The position numbers were made by a program, and so were the translations under genes. This document shows, piece by piece, positions 45,441-57,345 of a stretch of DNA of 64,000 bases. Numbering within the stretch: position 1 is the stretch's first letter; every line of letters begins with the position of its first letter. The notes under the pieces were generated by a model. It was not told where the DNA came from and did not search any database. It saw nothing but the letters and a program-made list of their open reading frames with translations. The DNA is from Ophiodon elongatus (lineage: Eukaryota; Chordata; Actinopteri; Perciformes; Hexagrammidae): assembly GCA_016806645.1 (NCBI GenBank), contig JACSYO010000075.1:497001-561000 (forward strand), written 5' to 3'.

Positions 45441-46100
45441 GTGGCCAACAACTGTATCACATGGTCGGGGATTCCCTGCCTTGAAGCGGTGGAGGCGCTC
45501 TGATGCGGAATGAATGCCCCTCGTACAACTCAGGGTATATCCCAGATCCTATAAGTTTTGGCAAAAGTGGTGGTGGAACCAGAAGCGTGTGGACCACTTT
45601 GCCCGTCTCTGAGATGAGCACAGGTTCTTGTGGAAAAACTTGACTGGCTAGACTTAAGCTTAAGTAGTCACGGATCGGTCCGGATGGACTTGGGCACAAG
45701 TTTAGTTGGAAGAGGTAGATGGGTCGAGGTAGACCGGACTGGTTGGTCTTGCTGCATTTTAGGTGATGGATGAAGGTGTCTTGAGAATGAATGGAAATGT
45801 TAGACATGGCTGCATGTCGTGATGGATGATAGTTGATGGTTGGAGCACTGAACTCGGAGCACTGAAGGAAGCCAAAGAATTAATGTTGAGAATGGAATGG
45901 GCAAATGTGATGAAGCTTGAGAGGGTGAGGACGTCAAGTGAAGGGAAAAGAAGGCGGAAAAAGGTGTGGAAAACTCTGAAGCAATTCCATCCGGTCAGAT
46001 ATGATGAGAGTTCAGGGAGCGAAGCTTTTGAGGATGGATGGCATCTTGTCAAGCGGAGATTAAATATTCCAGTTTTGGGATCAGTTAAAGATGGTGGCTG
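45440..46100 (-). pseudogene. Relic of a tyrosine recombinase (Ngaro/Crypton/DIRS-like), C-terminal part
   Basis: Read on the minus strand, NISIHSQDTFIHHLKCSKTNQ is followed by RPIYLFQLNLCPSPSGPIRD, then FPQEPVLISETGKVV and YEGHSFRIRA. The invariant HSFRI (His and Arg of the tyrosine-recombinase active site) is encoded at 45502-45516. After a frameshift, HVIQLLATG-like residues follow, as in the region before the catalytic Tyr. Upstream on the same strand the sequence to about 46100 is recombinase-like but broken. No reverse transcriptase is identified, so the host element type (Ngaro, DIRS or Crypton) stays open. Confidence 0.55.
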
Positions 46101-46731
46101 AAAATCAATGGGACTGGAGTCAGAAGAGGGTCAAAGGCTGATGCCAATTGTTGGAATTTCTGGAACGAAGAAGGAGAAAAGTGAGTCAACGATTACGATT
46201 TTGTGATCTGGGATGTGGGAGGCTCGGATGATGAATTATTGCGATTCACAATATTTATCCCGATAATCATCAAAATATGGTTAAAAATCTTAAAATTGCT
46301 CTAAAACATATTGGAAGAAATATTTTATTATATTATTATTATAAATAGATTTAATTTTATTGCACCAATAAGGCACAGTATACATCCTTTTTGAAAGTCC
46401 AACACAAATAAGGTATTCTTAAATCATTATGTCCACCTGTATAAATAAAGGATAAATAAGTCCGTTCTTTCATGATGATTCCTGTGTTTTTTAAATTAGA
46501 CTATGTTTTTTACTTGTCTAACATTATATCAAATGGTACAGACAACAATTTAATCAACTGTATCTGTATACGTAATTTAATTCTAAATTAAGAAATACAA
46601 GAATTAGGCATTGGGAGTAAGACGTGGCCAATGTCTTATGGTTCTTTTTCAAGATAGATTGAAGTGCAAAAACCTCAGCATGTTCACTTTTTCTGGCTTT
46701 AGTTGCGCTCGTTGTGGTGCGAGAATTCAAT
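46101..46731. other. No recognisable gene or element
   Basis: AT-rich, no supported feature. Confidence 0.4.
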
Positions 46732-47222
46732 TCAATTCAAATCAGTTAAATTTTGTTTTGTATAGCCCAAAATCACAAATTTACACATACAACATCCTCT
46801 GTCCTGAACCTCACATCGTTACTGGAAAAACTCAATTTAACAGAGAGAAAAAAAGGAAAAAACAATAGGGAGAGCAACCGAGGAGGATCCCTCTATCAAG
46901 ATGAACAGAAGTGTGATAGATGTCATTTATACACCATAACAGAGTTACAACACATTCAATGCATATGACAAATTATTCATATAATGAGAGCAGTAAGCAG
47001 AATAATGATAGAAAAATGATGACTACTAATAATAACTGCAGCAGTGGATATTATATAAATGATAATAAAATAATTAATGGTATCAGTAATAGTAATAGTA
47101 ATGTGACTAATAATGCTAATAATAATAGTAGCAGTGGGTGTCAGCAGGGCCAAGGCAGGAGGCAGGACTACGATCCAGATATAACCATGATCCATGGAAA
47201 CCTGTGAGGCGAGAAAGCACAA
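46732..47222 (-). mobile_element. 3' end of a LINE or LINE-tailed repeat
   Basis: On the plus strand it starts ATTCAATTCAATTCAAAT, TTTTGTATAGCCCAAAATCA, then CTCTGTCCTGAACCTCACAT, AGGAGGATCCCTCTATCAAG and AGAAGTGTGATAGATGTCAT. After an AAT-rich part come GTGTCAGCAGGGCCAAGGCA and CTGTGAGGCGAGAAAGCAC. This order recurs in many fish genomes as I know them. The GAATT-type tail and GGCTATACAAAA phrase on the minus strand look like a LINE 3' terminus. Confidence 0.55.
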
Positions 47223-47899
47223 AGACTCCTGTTCTTCTGGGGTACTGTCTTCTTCAGCGCTCTGCTGCTACTTTCTTGCAATGATCTTCTTTAGCAACCC
47301 AGCCATGCTGCTACTTGTTGCTTTGTCGGAGGGTAGGGGCTGGCACCGGGGTCGGGCTCTGTCGGTTGACGTTCCTGTCTCCTTTGTACAGGTACCAGTT
47401 GTAGGGCCTCCTGTGCACAGTTGTTGACAGTAGTGTCTTAATCTTCAAGATCTTCTGAGAAGTTTCCTGTCAAACGACGGCCAATGAAACATGCTACAAA
47501 AATATCTCTTTGCTTTCTCTGAATACCTTGAGTCAATCCCCTCATCATCCTCTTCAGCTCTATGACCAGTGGCCTTTCTTCATTAGTCTACACCAGGATC
47601 TTGGTTTTGATGTGCTCCAGGACTGGCTTGATAGCAGTGTGGCCCTGTTCACCATGGCAATTGCATCTGTGAACTGGCTAAAAGGGCCAAATAGATCACC
47701 TGATATTGATGTCGGAGTCCTTTGGCATACGTTGTTGCACTGATTGCCGGTTGTTGGCTAAGGAACTGTTCCAACATCCTATATGTTGATCCCCATCCAA
47801 ATAACCACATCATGTATCAATGACTTCAGTGGGAGTTCCAGAGCTGCTTGCTTACTTTTCAACTCCCTCTACCTCTTCCGGCTCCTCCGAACCCCTGGA
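47223..47899. other. Unassigned
   Basis: Short frames on both strands (for example 47510-47743 plus) have no recognised domain. Possibly decayed element sequence. Confidence 0.3.
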
Positions 47900-48180
47900 C
47901 AAGGCAAGGCAAGTTTATTTGTATAGCACATTTCAACAACAAGGCAATTCAAAGTGCTTCACATAAAACCATTAAAAGCATCAAAACATAATGCAAAAGA
48001 AAATAAAGATTTAAAAACAATTAAGAACATTCATTTAAACATTAAAAACAGTCAGTAAAACATTAAAAAGCTAAAAAAAAATAGAATAAAAGTTGCAGTG
48101 CAGTTTAAGAAATAAAATACAGTAGTGAGATGCAGAAATTGATTAAGATCCTTGAATCTGGTTCAATTAAAGGCAACAGG
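47900..48180 (-). mobile_element. L2-type LINE 3' UTR, second copy (5'-truncated)
   Basis: Reverse complement of about 25025-25300: CAAGGCAAGGCAAGTTTATT, CAAGGCAATTCAAAGTGCTT, ACCATTAAAAGCATCAAAAC, then GATCCTTGAATCTGGTTCAA. It contains only the 3' UTR and the GGCAA tail, as expected for a severely truncated insertion. Confidence 0.9.
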
Positions 48181-50697
48181 TGGCCGCAGGCGAAGACAGC
48201 GGCCCCGACACGTTTGTTCTTCTGGACCATAGTGATGGCCAGTTTTTAAATTGTGGCTGAAGAACCCAAAGTCACAGGTCAGCGAACTTCTCAAAAGTTT
48301 TTGCATATTTGCAGCATTATACGTAGAGATACACACCTATTGCCCTTTCTCGAATCTCCACCCTTGAATCATGTTCTCAATGTTCGTTCAACGATCTCAA
48401 TGATCAGTGGTGTGGTCTTGTGGGAATAGTGGGGCCTCTAAGCAGCTGGATTCTAGTTTTCATTCTGGTGACTGCACGTTGAAGCTTATGTATGGTTTAC
48501 CCCCACCCCCTACTGTTGGTCCACAGGCCAGTGTGGCAGCATACCAAGTGCCCATGTGCCAACCTTCTGGTCACATCCTCTTTCATCTCGTTATACATTT
48601 GTGGTATCTCTCAGCATTGCTGTTAATTTGGCTATTGAGATACTTAGACAGGCTGTGTTTGGTTGGATTATGGGGACAAGTTACTATGGGGTGGGCTCCG
48701 CCGCAGAGATAGCAGGGTGCATGGTGTGGCCTGATGGGAGGGTGCGCTGCACAGCTTACACTTCAAGGTAGAGCTAGCTGCGAGAACAGGATATTACAGC
48801 TTGGGATCTAGTGTTCCCCAGTAGGTTCCCTGGTTGTATTGCTGCAGGCGACCAGGGCTTAAGATGCTAAAATAATGTGATATGTGTTGAATCCAATGCT
48901 GCCAAACCACAAGGCCAGGTCGAGGATCACCGAAGGGGTAGACCAGTTAGCAGTTCCCTAGGGATATGAGGATGTATCACGGTCAATATAGTTTCTGGCA
49001 AGAATCTGTGTGACTCAGGAGATGGTCAGGAGATGGTTGGGTGAATGCAATTGGGCACACTAGAGGTAGTGCAGTTGCTAAAGAAGAAAAGCAGACGCGG
49101 GAGGAAACAAAAGATTTTGGCTAATGATGCCACTGTGGGTGGCTGTCGTTGGAGCAGTCTGTGCTGCTGTGATAGTCGATATTGATGAGGAAGGAGTTAA
49201 GGTAGATGGGATAGGAAAGGCAGAAGCAAGAAAAGAGAAAAGGATGCTTGGATGGAGGGATGCACGTGCATGGGTTGTTTGTGAGCCTTTGGGGGGAAAT
49301 AGTTGAAGAATGAGACGTCTCGGGGACAGAGAGAGATTAAAGAGAATGGGTTTCTAGTTGGACCCCTGAGAGGGCTGATGTGGATGGCTGGGGATGCGCC
49401 GTGCAGACCATGGAACTCAGAAGTGTTCTGTGGACTTGGAGAGTGATGTTCTGATGTGACTCTATGAACAGTTTGAAAGTTTTGCTTTCTTGTCAGAAGA
49501 AAGACAAGGGATATATTGCGTGCTGAGTTTCTACTTCAAAAGAGCATGTGTCCTGTGATATGCTTGAAACAGAGTGACAGTCAGCATGGTGATTGCAGGT
49601 CGCTGTGTTTTCGCCCTTTGATGGAGCGCCTGGATCTTGAGCCGGTGGGATAGAAGTGTCTGGAAGGGACGATATCCCTGAAGAAAGAGCTCCTGATCCA
49701 TGGTATAAGCAGGCAAGCAGTTTTGATTTTTCTATTTCATTCTTTGCTCTTTTGTCAAAGATCTTGTGAAACCTGAGTCAAAGGGGAAGTGATGAACGGA
49801 TAAGTTGTGCTTTATTACTTTTGTGCTGAGGCATGGTCTTTGTTCCCAAACATAGTTATAAAACTTAATTGTGAACAGGAAACGTGTGTTGTAATTGGCA
49901 TGAGCTGCTAATGTGCAGCACAGTCCTGCTTGGCTAAATAACGGAGCTCACAGCTCATAACAATATTGGAGGTTACATTATGATGCGTTCAGGCTCTCTT
50001 CAATAAAAAATGGTTTTGGACAAAATTTATAACATTATCATGATGTGTTCAAATGTAATCTTGTTGTAACTGTAAATACAGTTGAATGAATACGCTGTTT
50101 TCAGAAAAATGTAAATAGATATTTGAAAGGGAATGAATGATATTGAACTGACATTAAAGACACTTGTTACAACGAACTGGACAGTATTTGTATGGAAGTG
50201 CCTGTGCCAGCAGAGTCATGAAGGTTGGAACTATAGTGTGAACAGAAAGAGGACTAAGGTGCCATCAGAGCAGACCAGAAATAGAACTGAGTCCTCTTTC
50301 AAATGAACGGATAATGTGAACGCATTGAATCCCTTCTCTGTTTGTCCACTTTAAGAGGACTATATGTAAAAGTACCTTTAGCTATCTGTCAACGTTAGCA
50401 CTTTTTGTAATGCCTTGTGTTACCTTCATATCATGATGGAAAAATACTGTCAGTTAGTTAGGAACTTTATACCTATTACTTTATTTCCTTTAAAGTAGGC
50501 TATTCAGCATCCTAATTGTATTTGGCAAAAAATACTTGTATAAATAGCCCACTCATTCATTTTTAAGCTTATACGTGTCTCAAAGAGAGGAGATGCAGTG
50601 TCTAAATGAGATTACTAAAGGTCACCATGCTGAACCCTCGTCCGACTTAAGTTTAGTGGTGGTGATGTAGTGTCATTTGCTTGTAGCCTAACAGTAG
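48181..50697. other. No recognisable gene
   Basis: Short frames without domain features on either strand. Possibly old transposon sequence. No intact element seen. Confidence 0.3.
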
Positions 50698-50930
50698 CTT
50701 TGTACTGGTGACGGTGTCCTTCAATCAGAGGAGCTATGGTTCAATCCCCGGCTCTGCTAGCCCATGTTGATGTGTCCTTGGGCAAGACTCCCGTAGCTGT
50801 GTCTATGGTGTATGAATGTTAGCTACTCCTGATGGGCACTGCCATCAGTGGGTGAATGATGTCAAGTGTGAAAGTGCTTTGAGTAGTCGGAAGACTAGAA
50901 GAGCGTGATACAGGTCCATTTACTTCTGTC
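50698..50930 (+). mobile_element. tRNA-derived SINE with L2-like tail, copy 5
   Basis: A degraded head with GGTTCAATCCCCGGCTCTGC (B box region), GTGTCCTTGGGCAAGACTCC, a shortened middle (CTCCTGATGGGCACTGCCAT) and the tail AAAGTGCTTTGAGTAGTCGG with AGACTAGAAGAGCGTGATAC. Confidence 0.85.
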
Positions 50931-51733
50931 AATTGCATATACGCTTCAAAAATCACAAAAGCAGTGTTAATTTGTGAAGATTATCTTGCTGAACAATACG
51001 TTTGTTTGCCACAGAGCTCCTTTTCTGCAATAATCCAAAATCCAATGGAAACATCCCATTGCCCTTTTTGTCCAGGGAACCAGGGCAATACTAACTTCCG
51101 GGTTGGCCTCCTAAAATACGTCATCCCTGCAGCACTCTGAAGACGTTTCGCTCAGAAGTATGTCACATGACAGAAGCTGTTTCACTACCTGTCAGTAAAC
51201 TAATTCACACCCATTCAAGCACCCACATTTTCTCACAACACACAAGTGTTTTTTCCCTTTAATAATGAGTTTAAAAAGAGATAATAACAAAAATTAAGAA
51301 GGGGATGAAGATGGAGAGCTTGCAGGGCTGGGCCTCCCAACATCAAGGTCCCTTCATTAGCGAGCAGCTGTTGAACTGCAGTCAGATGACTCAAGTTGAT
51401 TTCAAAGTCTTTAAAGAGTTGTCGCAGCCGGGCTCTGACTTGTGTGTATCGGAGGGGAATGAGGATTGAAAAGTGATGGAGAGTGACAGCCGACAGATTG
51501 CCGGCGCTCGCAGCCCACCCTCAGGTGAGACTGGGGAAGACAGATCACCCCGGCTGATGTTTAGGCGAGGGAGGGGTAGAGCACAGCTGTGTGTGTATGA
51601 GGAGGGGGGAGGGGTGAGGGGAGGGGAGGGAAAGAGAGAGCAAAAGAATGAGCGTACAGTATAAGCATGTACACACACACAATCTTAAGTGCGTACATGG
51701 CAGATCACGTGTGTTTCTGACAGTTTGGGCCCA
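50931..51733. other. No recognisable gene
   Basis: A purine-rich GGGGAGGGG stretch lies at 51600-51640. No supported exon. Confidence 0.4.
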
Positions 51734-51741
51734 TGTGTGTG

Positions 51742-51784
<43 letters not shown>

Positions 51785-51855
51785 AGAAAGGGGTTTGTGT
51801 GTGTGTGCGTGTGTGTGTGTGTGCGTGTGTGTGTGTGTGTGTGTGTTTGTGTGTC
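51734..51855. repeat. Two (GT)n microsatellites separated by 20 bp
   Basis: GT tracts at 51734-51782 and about 51796-51855 with GC interruptions. Confidence 0.95.
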
Positions 51856-54847
51856 AGACAAGGCCCCGCGGCTGTCGCTAAGCAGCTGACACTTCTTAGC
51901 GACAGACTGACAGATTTTCACAAACTAATTTGACTCCGAGGAAGACGACACGAGACGCTCATGAACTTTTCACATCCTGCCAGTGGAGAATATTCTGCAG
52001 CGCTCATGAAGATGATGATGAGCAAACCACACAAAAAACCTTGAGACACGGGCACACAAAGGTAGAGAGTGTAGGAGTTGCAGAGAAATGCAGGATAGCA
52101 CACCTTGTTGACAGAAGAGGACATGACGAGGGGGGAGGGGGGAGGTAGATCTCCTGCAGACATATATGGGAGGCTGATTGGGCAGAAAAAACCTGTGAAG
52201 CAATTTCTGTCAACGAGAAGGTCTCGATGATGGGACTAGGATTAGGCTGGAAACGTTTTATGACGTGCACACACACACTGACAATGGACACACACGCACT
52301 GTATTACAAATAAATACACAGTGTTACAAGTTGAAATAGTTGGAAGCTATTGCAAGCAAAATAATTATACAATATTAGAGGCTGAAATATTATAGGTTAA
52401 AGCTTATCTTCACCTTCACTAGTCTGCTCAGACTGAGCCTGCAGGGTTGGAATGAAGGCTTCTGTCACTCCTCAGGCTTTGGCTTGGACTTCCAACCTTT
52501 CATCAGGCGGGAGCACTTTCAATGTCTTGAAATGGGGAGAGCGGAATGTGGCAATTTTATGGGTGGTATTGATTTAAACTTCTTGTGTAAGGGCGGTCCT
52601 GCACTGGTGTGAACGTGTTGGATGGAGCATGGATCTCCGCAGCATTGTGTTCATTTTTTGCCCTCCAAATCTTCTGATGCATCTTTAAAAGGGGACAAGA
52701 ACTCTCCAGTTGTGTTGAGGACCTCCACCTGGATGCCCACCATGCGCTTTGATGGAGCTTGTCGAGTGGGATTGCTGGGCTTTGGGGCAGCAAGTCTGAA
52801 ACCGACAACCTGCCCAAATCTCTTTCATAACGTACTTTTTTGGCTCACTATGCGAGCGACCCAAGCATCGGCCGTTTTTAACTTCCGTGATGAAGTCAGC
52901 CAGATCTTCGATCGATGCCTCTTCTTTCTGACCAAAGAAATACATGCAACAATAGTTTTCGTGCAACCTTTGGAGGAAAAGACTCTAATGATGTGGATAA
53001 GACTATATAAGTGTTTACTTCTGCCTAATCCTTTTCAGACATATAATTAAAACAAATATTTTATTTATTTAGTTTATTTAGAATTTGCTGTATATGTTTA
53101 GTTATTTATATACTCATAAATATACTTATACTTACTCAGAATGCTGCTTTGTCACTTTTTAACCCGCCCACCCGAACCCTTGATATTTTCTTGTAACCTT
53201 GCTTGAACCCACCCGACCCCATCGGGTGTGGGTAGACCCGCCAATCACTAGTACTCACCTGGGTGCTGTGGAGTTCCACTGCCCTCAAGGAGGGCAATCC
53301 CAGTTAGAGGCCTTCCTTGAAACCAGACAGGTGGGTTGCTCTGAGGGACACGTGTTTTAGAGTCTGTAGTTCTTTACATCGTAGGGGTTGAGTGTCTGGG
53401 TTGAGCGTCTCTACATGAAAGTCAGAGCATTAATATAGCACATATTAGGGTAATGTCTACCAGAGCAGAGGATGAACCCTGCCTCTTGGGCCATCCACAC
53501 ATGCTTTTAGTGCATGTTTGTGCATATTAGTGCATGTGAGCGTGGCCCACTGGCTAGCTCAGGGCCTCCGCTCTGCTCTGCTCTCGTACGGCGGCGTTGT
53601 GGAAAGCGTAGCGCCCACCCTCCGGTTCCCCCTCAAGCAATCCATGTGATTTATGTCTCCTGGATCCGTTTGTGGTGATCAAAGCGTTGACAAATTACAT
53701 TTGCAAAAAAACAACAAGGACATTTCTTTCCAACAGTTTTCATAGGGACTCTTTCTTTGGTAGAAACATGTTCCAGTGAAAACAGTTTCCCGAAATAGAT
53801 GTTGCTTTTGAGGTATTCTAGTTGCTTTTGGCTGCACAAATCCATCAATTTTGTTTCTTCCTACTTTATTGAGGTGGAGGCAGAAGTCTCAGAGGATATC
53901 TTAAACGCTGGGTAAATAAAACCGGAAGTATTTGCACTAGAGGGGATGTATTTATGTGTTTGAATGAAATAAAAGCGAACTACAGAGCCGATTTCGAGCT
54001 CTATCTCTGACTAGTGGGCTACAAAACACCACAGCTGAGATAGAGACACTTTGAAAAAAAAAAGAATAGGTTCTGAAAGAAAGATCACCGCTTTAACACC
54101 AACTAATAAGTAAACGGTCGACACACCGTCCAACCCGTTTGGATCGCTTTTCAGAGCGGCTATACGTTTCAGCCTTGGCTGCTTAGTGAGGCACCAAGGC
54201 CAGTGAGGAAGAGAGTCTAATTCAAAGGCCAGACACACATTCACTGGGCCGTCCACACAAGGATGCCACATCCACTCATCAGCCATCCAACACTCGCACA
54301 GCTCTTGTGGGAAATTACAAGGCCGACACACAATGGGCCTGCGTTCGTCTGTGTGCATGTGCATGCTCGCTCGTGGCAATAAAAAAAGTGTTGACGTGAA
54401 CCTGAGGAGGAGCAACTTAGCAACGGCCTGAAAAAAAGCAGGAATTAAATGCAACACACACACACACGCGCACACACAGAGTCACGTAAATCTAACCTCT
54501 ATATTAACTCCATGGGGACCCTCGGATGGTCAATAAAAATGCCCCGAGACCTTGATGCAGATCAGATTGTCCTGAAAGCGGCCTGGGCTGCTTATCTGCT
54601 GCGTGGAGATAGGCTACAGTAATTCACTTAGAGCCCAGATACTTCAGATAAACTCCTCTGCTGGGAACACAACAACAACAAGACAGGCATGGCAGGAGGA
54701 AAGGCCGTATTCCCAACTCAATATTCTCCTCCACAAGCCATCCCCTCTTCCTCTCTCCTTCCTTCTTCTTCTTCTTCTCGTCTATCTGTCCATCATAGTT
54801 CCTCTCCGTCGCCTTCCTTAACTACCGTCCCGTCTCATGGATGAACT
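51856..54847. other. No recognisable gene
   Basis: A minus-strand frame at 52685-52966 contains KEEASIEDLADFITEVKNGR, which looks protein-like. It has no family I can name and breaks at both ends, so it may be a piece of an old transposon protein. ACCCGCCCACCCGAACCC and GACCCCATCGGGTGTGGG at 53161-53240 resemble a hAT-type terminal repeat. Nothing else is supported. Confidence 0.3.
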
Positions 54848-54984
54848 CCCTCTCTCTCTCTCTCTCTCTCTCTCCTTCTCTCTCTCCCTCGCTTTCTCTC
54901 TCTCTCTCTCTCTCTCTCGCTCTCTCTCTTCTTTCCCCTCCTCTTCCTTCTCATCTGCAACATTCTCTCTCTCTCTCTCTCTCT
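54848..54984. repeat. (CT)n polypyrimidine tract
   Basis: CT repeats with CC and GC interruptions over about 137 bp, with a short non-repeat island at 54930-54962. Confidence 0.95.
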
Positions 54985-55193
54985 GTTTGGCACAATGAAC
55001 CAAGCAGACCACATCCTGCAGCAGAGGCATTATCTAAAAAAAAATCCATAAAAGTCATCAGTGTTTTTGTTGTTTTTCATTTCTGAACCCGCTGCTTCAG
55101 CGAGCTGTACCCCCCGATGACGGCAGAGAGAGAGGGAGAGAGAAAAGAGGGTCAGTTGATCAGTAAACCTTCGGAGCAATGCCAGTGCTACAT

Positions 55194-55195
<2 letters not shown>

Positions 55196-55232
<37 letters not shown>
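55196..55232. repeat. (CA)n microsatellite
   Basis: A CA tract of 37 bp. Confidence 0.95.
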
Positions 55233-55234
<2 letters not shown>

Positions 55235-55549
55235 GGCAGCTCTTGGATCTCAGTACAGTCGGTGGCTCAGGTCTTGCACAGCTTGTTTTTTATTCTGTCC
55301 TTCAAAAGAAACAACTAATTAACAGCAGTTTGCTGCTCGGCAAACATTTCACTTGCTGCATTTGTGATGACTTGAGAGGTTGAAGAAGTACTCAAAGCCA
55401 GCATTTAAGTCAAAGTCCTTTAGTCAAAATACGGTTCATGGTAAAGTATAGTATCGTTAGCAAAAGGTACTTAGAGCATCAAAGTACAGGCACTCGTACT
55501 ACAGAACAATGTCCCCTGTGACTGATGTATTATTGTTTATACAACATAT
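55233..55549. other. No recognisable gene or element
   Basis: Nothing supported. ACTCAAAGTA/AAGTACTTAG-like phrases recur near 63030-63310, but too diffusely to call. Confidence 0.35.
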
Positions 55550-55915
55550 CCTCATACAGCGGTTTGTGTGATATCCTACGAAAAGTTACTAGTTAACTAT
55601 TAGTTAACTAGTTAATTTTTGTGCATTTTCATTCAAAAGCCTGCAACGTGTGTCAATTTCTGCTCGTTACACGCACACGGTCTTTTAAAAATAAAACTTC
55701 CGTCTTCACATGACACTCAGTTAGGTTTAAACAGCGTAACTACTTGGTTTGGTTTCAGAATAGATCGTCGTTTGGGATAAAATAACCACGGAAGTGTCGT
55801 TACTGAAGTTCCACACGAGGAAAGAACTGCGGGCTCCTGGCTGAGAGGTCGCTGGCTGTTGGACCCGCCCACCTCCCGCCCACCCCCCGCCCACCTCCCG
55901 CCCACCGGCCGAATT
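55550..55915 (+). mobile_element. Dispersed repeat, 'ACTACTTGG' family, copy 4
   Basis: Family blocks: ATATCCTACGAAAAGTTACT, TTTTGTGCATTTTCATTCAA, GTGTCAATTTCTGCTCGTTA, CACGCACACGGTCTTTTAAA, AAAACTTCCGTCTTCACATG, AACTACTTGGTTTGGTTTCA and a CCCGCCCACCTCCCGCCCAC end, which is duplicated in tandem here. An extra TAGTTAACTA palindrome is inserted at 55588-55612. Confidence 0.65.
55588..55612. repeat. 25-bp perfect palindrome
   Basis: ACTAGTTAACTA, one T, then TAGTTAACTAGT: 12-bp arms with a 1-nt centre. It is absent at the equivalent place in copy 3 of the surrounding repeat. Confidence 0.9.
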
Positions 55916-56046
55916 TTAACTGTCTTTAGCTGTGGGATATCTATGAATTAAGGCACATCATTTTTAAGTAAGTAATGCTACAAATGCTTGATGAGACCAG
56001 CCTGTATGACATCATTAGATTGTTATTACTGGTGTATCAATGCATA

Positions 56047-56172
56047 AATGGTAAATTAACTTGTACTTGTACTTGTATAGCTAACTAACATTCACACCCA
56101 TCCATACATCACAGGCCCAGGCTACGGGGTTTAAGGACGACCCGTTCTACCACTAAGCCACAGTAGCCGTGA
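56047..56172 (-). mobile_element. tRNA-derived SINE with L2-like tail, copy 7 (internal deletion)
   Basis: The tail (AAATGGTAAATTAACTTGTA, then CTTGTATAGC) is joined to the head (TTTAAGGACGACCCGTTCTA, then CCACTAAGCCACAGTAGCC). Most of the body is missing. Confidence 0.75.
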
Positions 56173-56675
56173 GCAGCATTTCACTGTCGTGGCTCGTCAA
56201 GGTGGAGCTACTGGTAGCATTTCTCTATAACAATAAATATTCATGACTTAATAAGCCACAATCAAAATATAATTTGGGAGAAAAAGAAAGAAAATCATTA
56301 TTATTTAAGAGATTGACATGCAATGTGTAAGATGTAGCCACACACTCCAAACATATATGTATATATAAGTATAAATAATATATTATATTATATTATATAT
56401 GCTGGCGAAGTAGGCTCCTGGCGGCTGAAACAAAAATAGGAGTTTTAGACGGGACGTTACAGTAGTAAGGTCATTTGGCACATTGTTATTACAAGAAATC
56501 AACTACAGCCGCTTAAAGCACAGCACGAGAGTCAATATGCGGTGTTACTTCACAGCACAGGAACACTTTCTACTCTATACGGTTATTAATTAATCTCTAA
56601 CCCTGCCTGGCAAACAGGGTTTTTTTTTAATAGATGTTGATAGAATACGCTGGAGTCGGAAAAGCCAAAAGTTAC
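56173..56675. other. Unassigned; dispersed-repeat phrase at 56331
   Basis: GCAATGTGTAAGATGTAGCC resembles the phrase at about 2065. An AT-rich TATATT tract spans 56355-56400. Confidence 0.3.
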
Positions 56676-56692
56676 GCACACACACAGACACA

Positions 56693-56749
<57 letters not shown>
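56676..56749. repeat. (CA)n microsatellite
   Basis: A CA tract with GACA interruptions in its first part. Confidence 0.95.
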
Positions 56750-56752
<3 letters not shown>

Positions 56753-57301
56753 CTAAACACAGGCATCACTAACACCGATCACCTGAGGAGCAACAAGCTG
56801 CACAGAAGCGGTCCCGCAGGGCTGTTTTGTCACAGTGTTTTCACTCTGCAGGCTCTTCAAGGCCACGTGAATGTGTTCATGCTCTTTGTAAAATCAAAAG
56901 ATACTTACCTTCTTCTCGGTGCAGAAAGAATGTCTGCTGTGACTGCTAATGAAAGAAACGGCTTAACTGTGAAAAATGCATAACTGTGCCAAGAGCCAAC
57001 TATCAGGGTGTGAAAGCCCTATTTAAAACCTGTCTATATCTGCTTCCCTAAACATAAACAGTGTGTCATTCTACTAACAAAGTCTTTCTTAATGCAGTTT
57101 CAATCCCCAAATAATATGCATTTAAGTAAGGGACACTCTAGTGATACTAATACCAAGGAGGGTTCAATAAAAGAGGCTATTGAGTTGCATTGTGGGAGCT
57201 GGAGGGATGTAGTGCTTTTGGCGTCTGACACATACTTCACAGGCATACTTAGATTTTTCTTTTATATAATCCATTACTGATCATGAACTTTGAACAACTT
57301 C
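56750..57301. other. No recognisable gene or element
   Basis: Nothing supported. Confidence 0.4.
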
Positions 57302-57345
57302 TCCATCTATCTACTTCCGCTCATCCGGGGCCGGGTTGCGCAGTA
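57302..57345 (-). mobile_element. Rex3/RTE 3' tail fragment
   Basis: The minus strand reads CAACCCGGCCCCGGATGAGC followed by GGAAGTAGATAGATGGA, which matches the terminal part of the Rex3 copy (GACCCCGGATAAGCGG with a GGAT tail, 23713-23746). Only the last 40 or so bases are present. Confidence 0.6.

Noticed and set aside
45826..46101. Plus-strand open frame of 91 codons
   Set aside because: It is antisense to the recombinase relic on the minus strand and has no recognisable domain.
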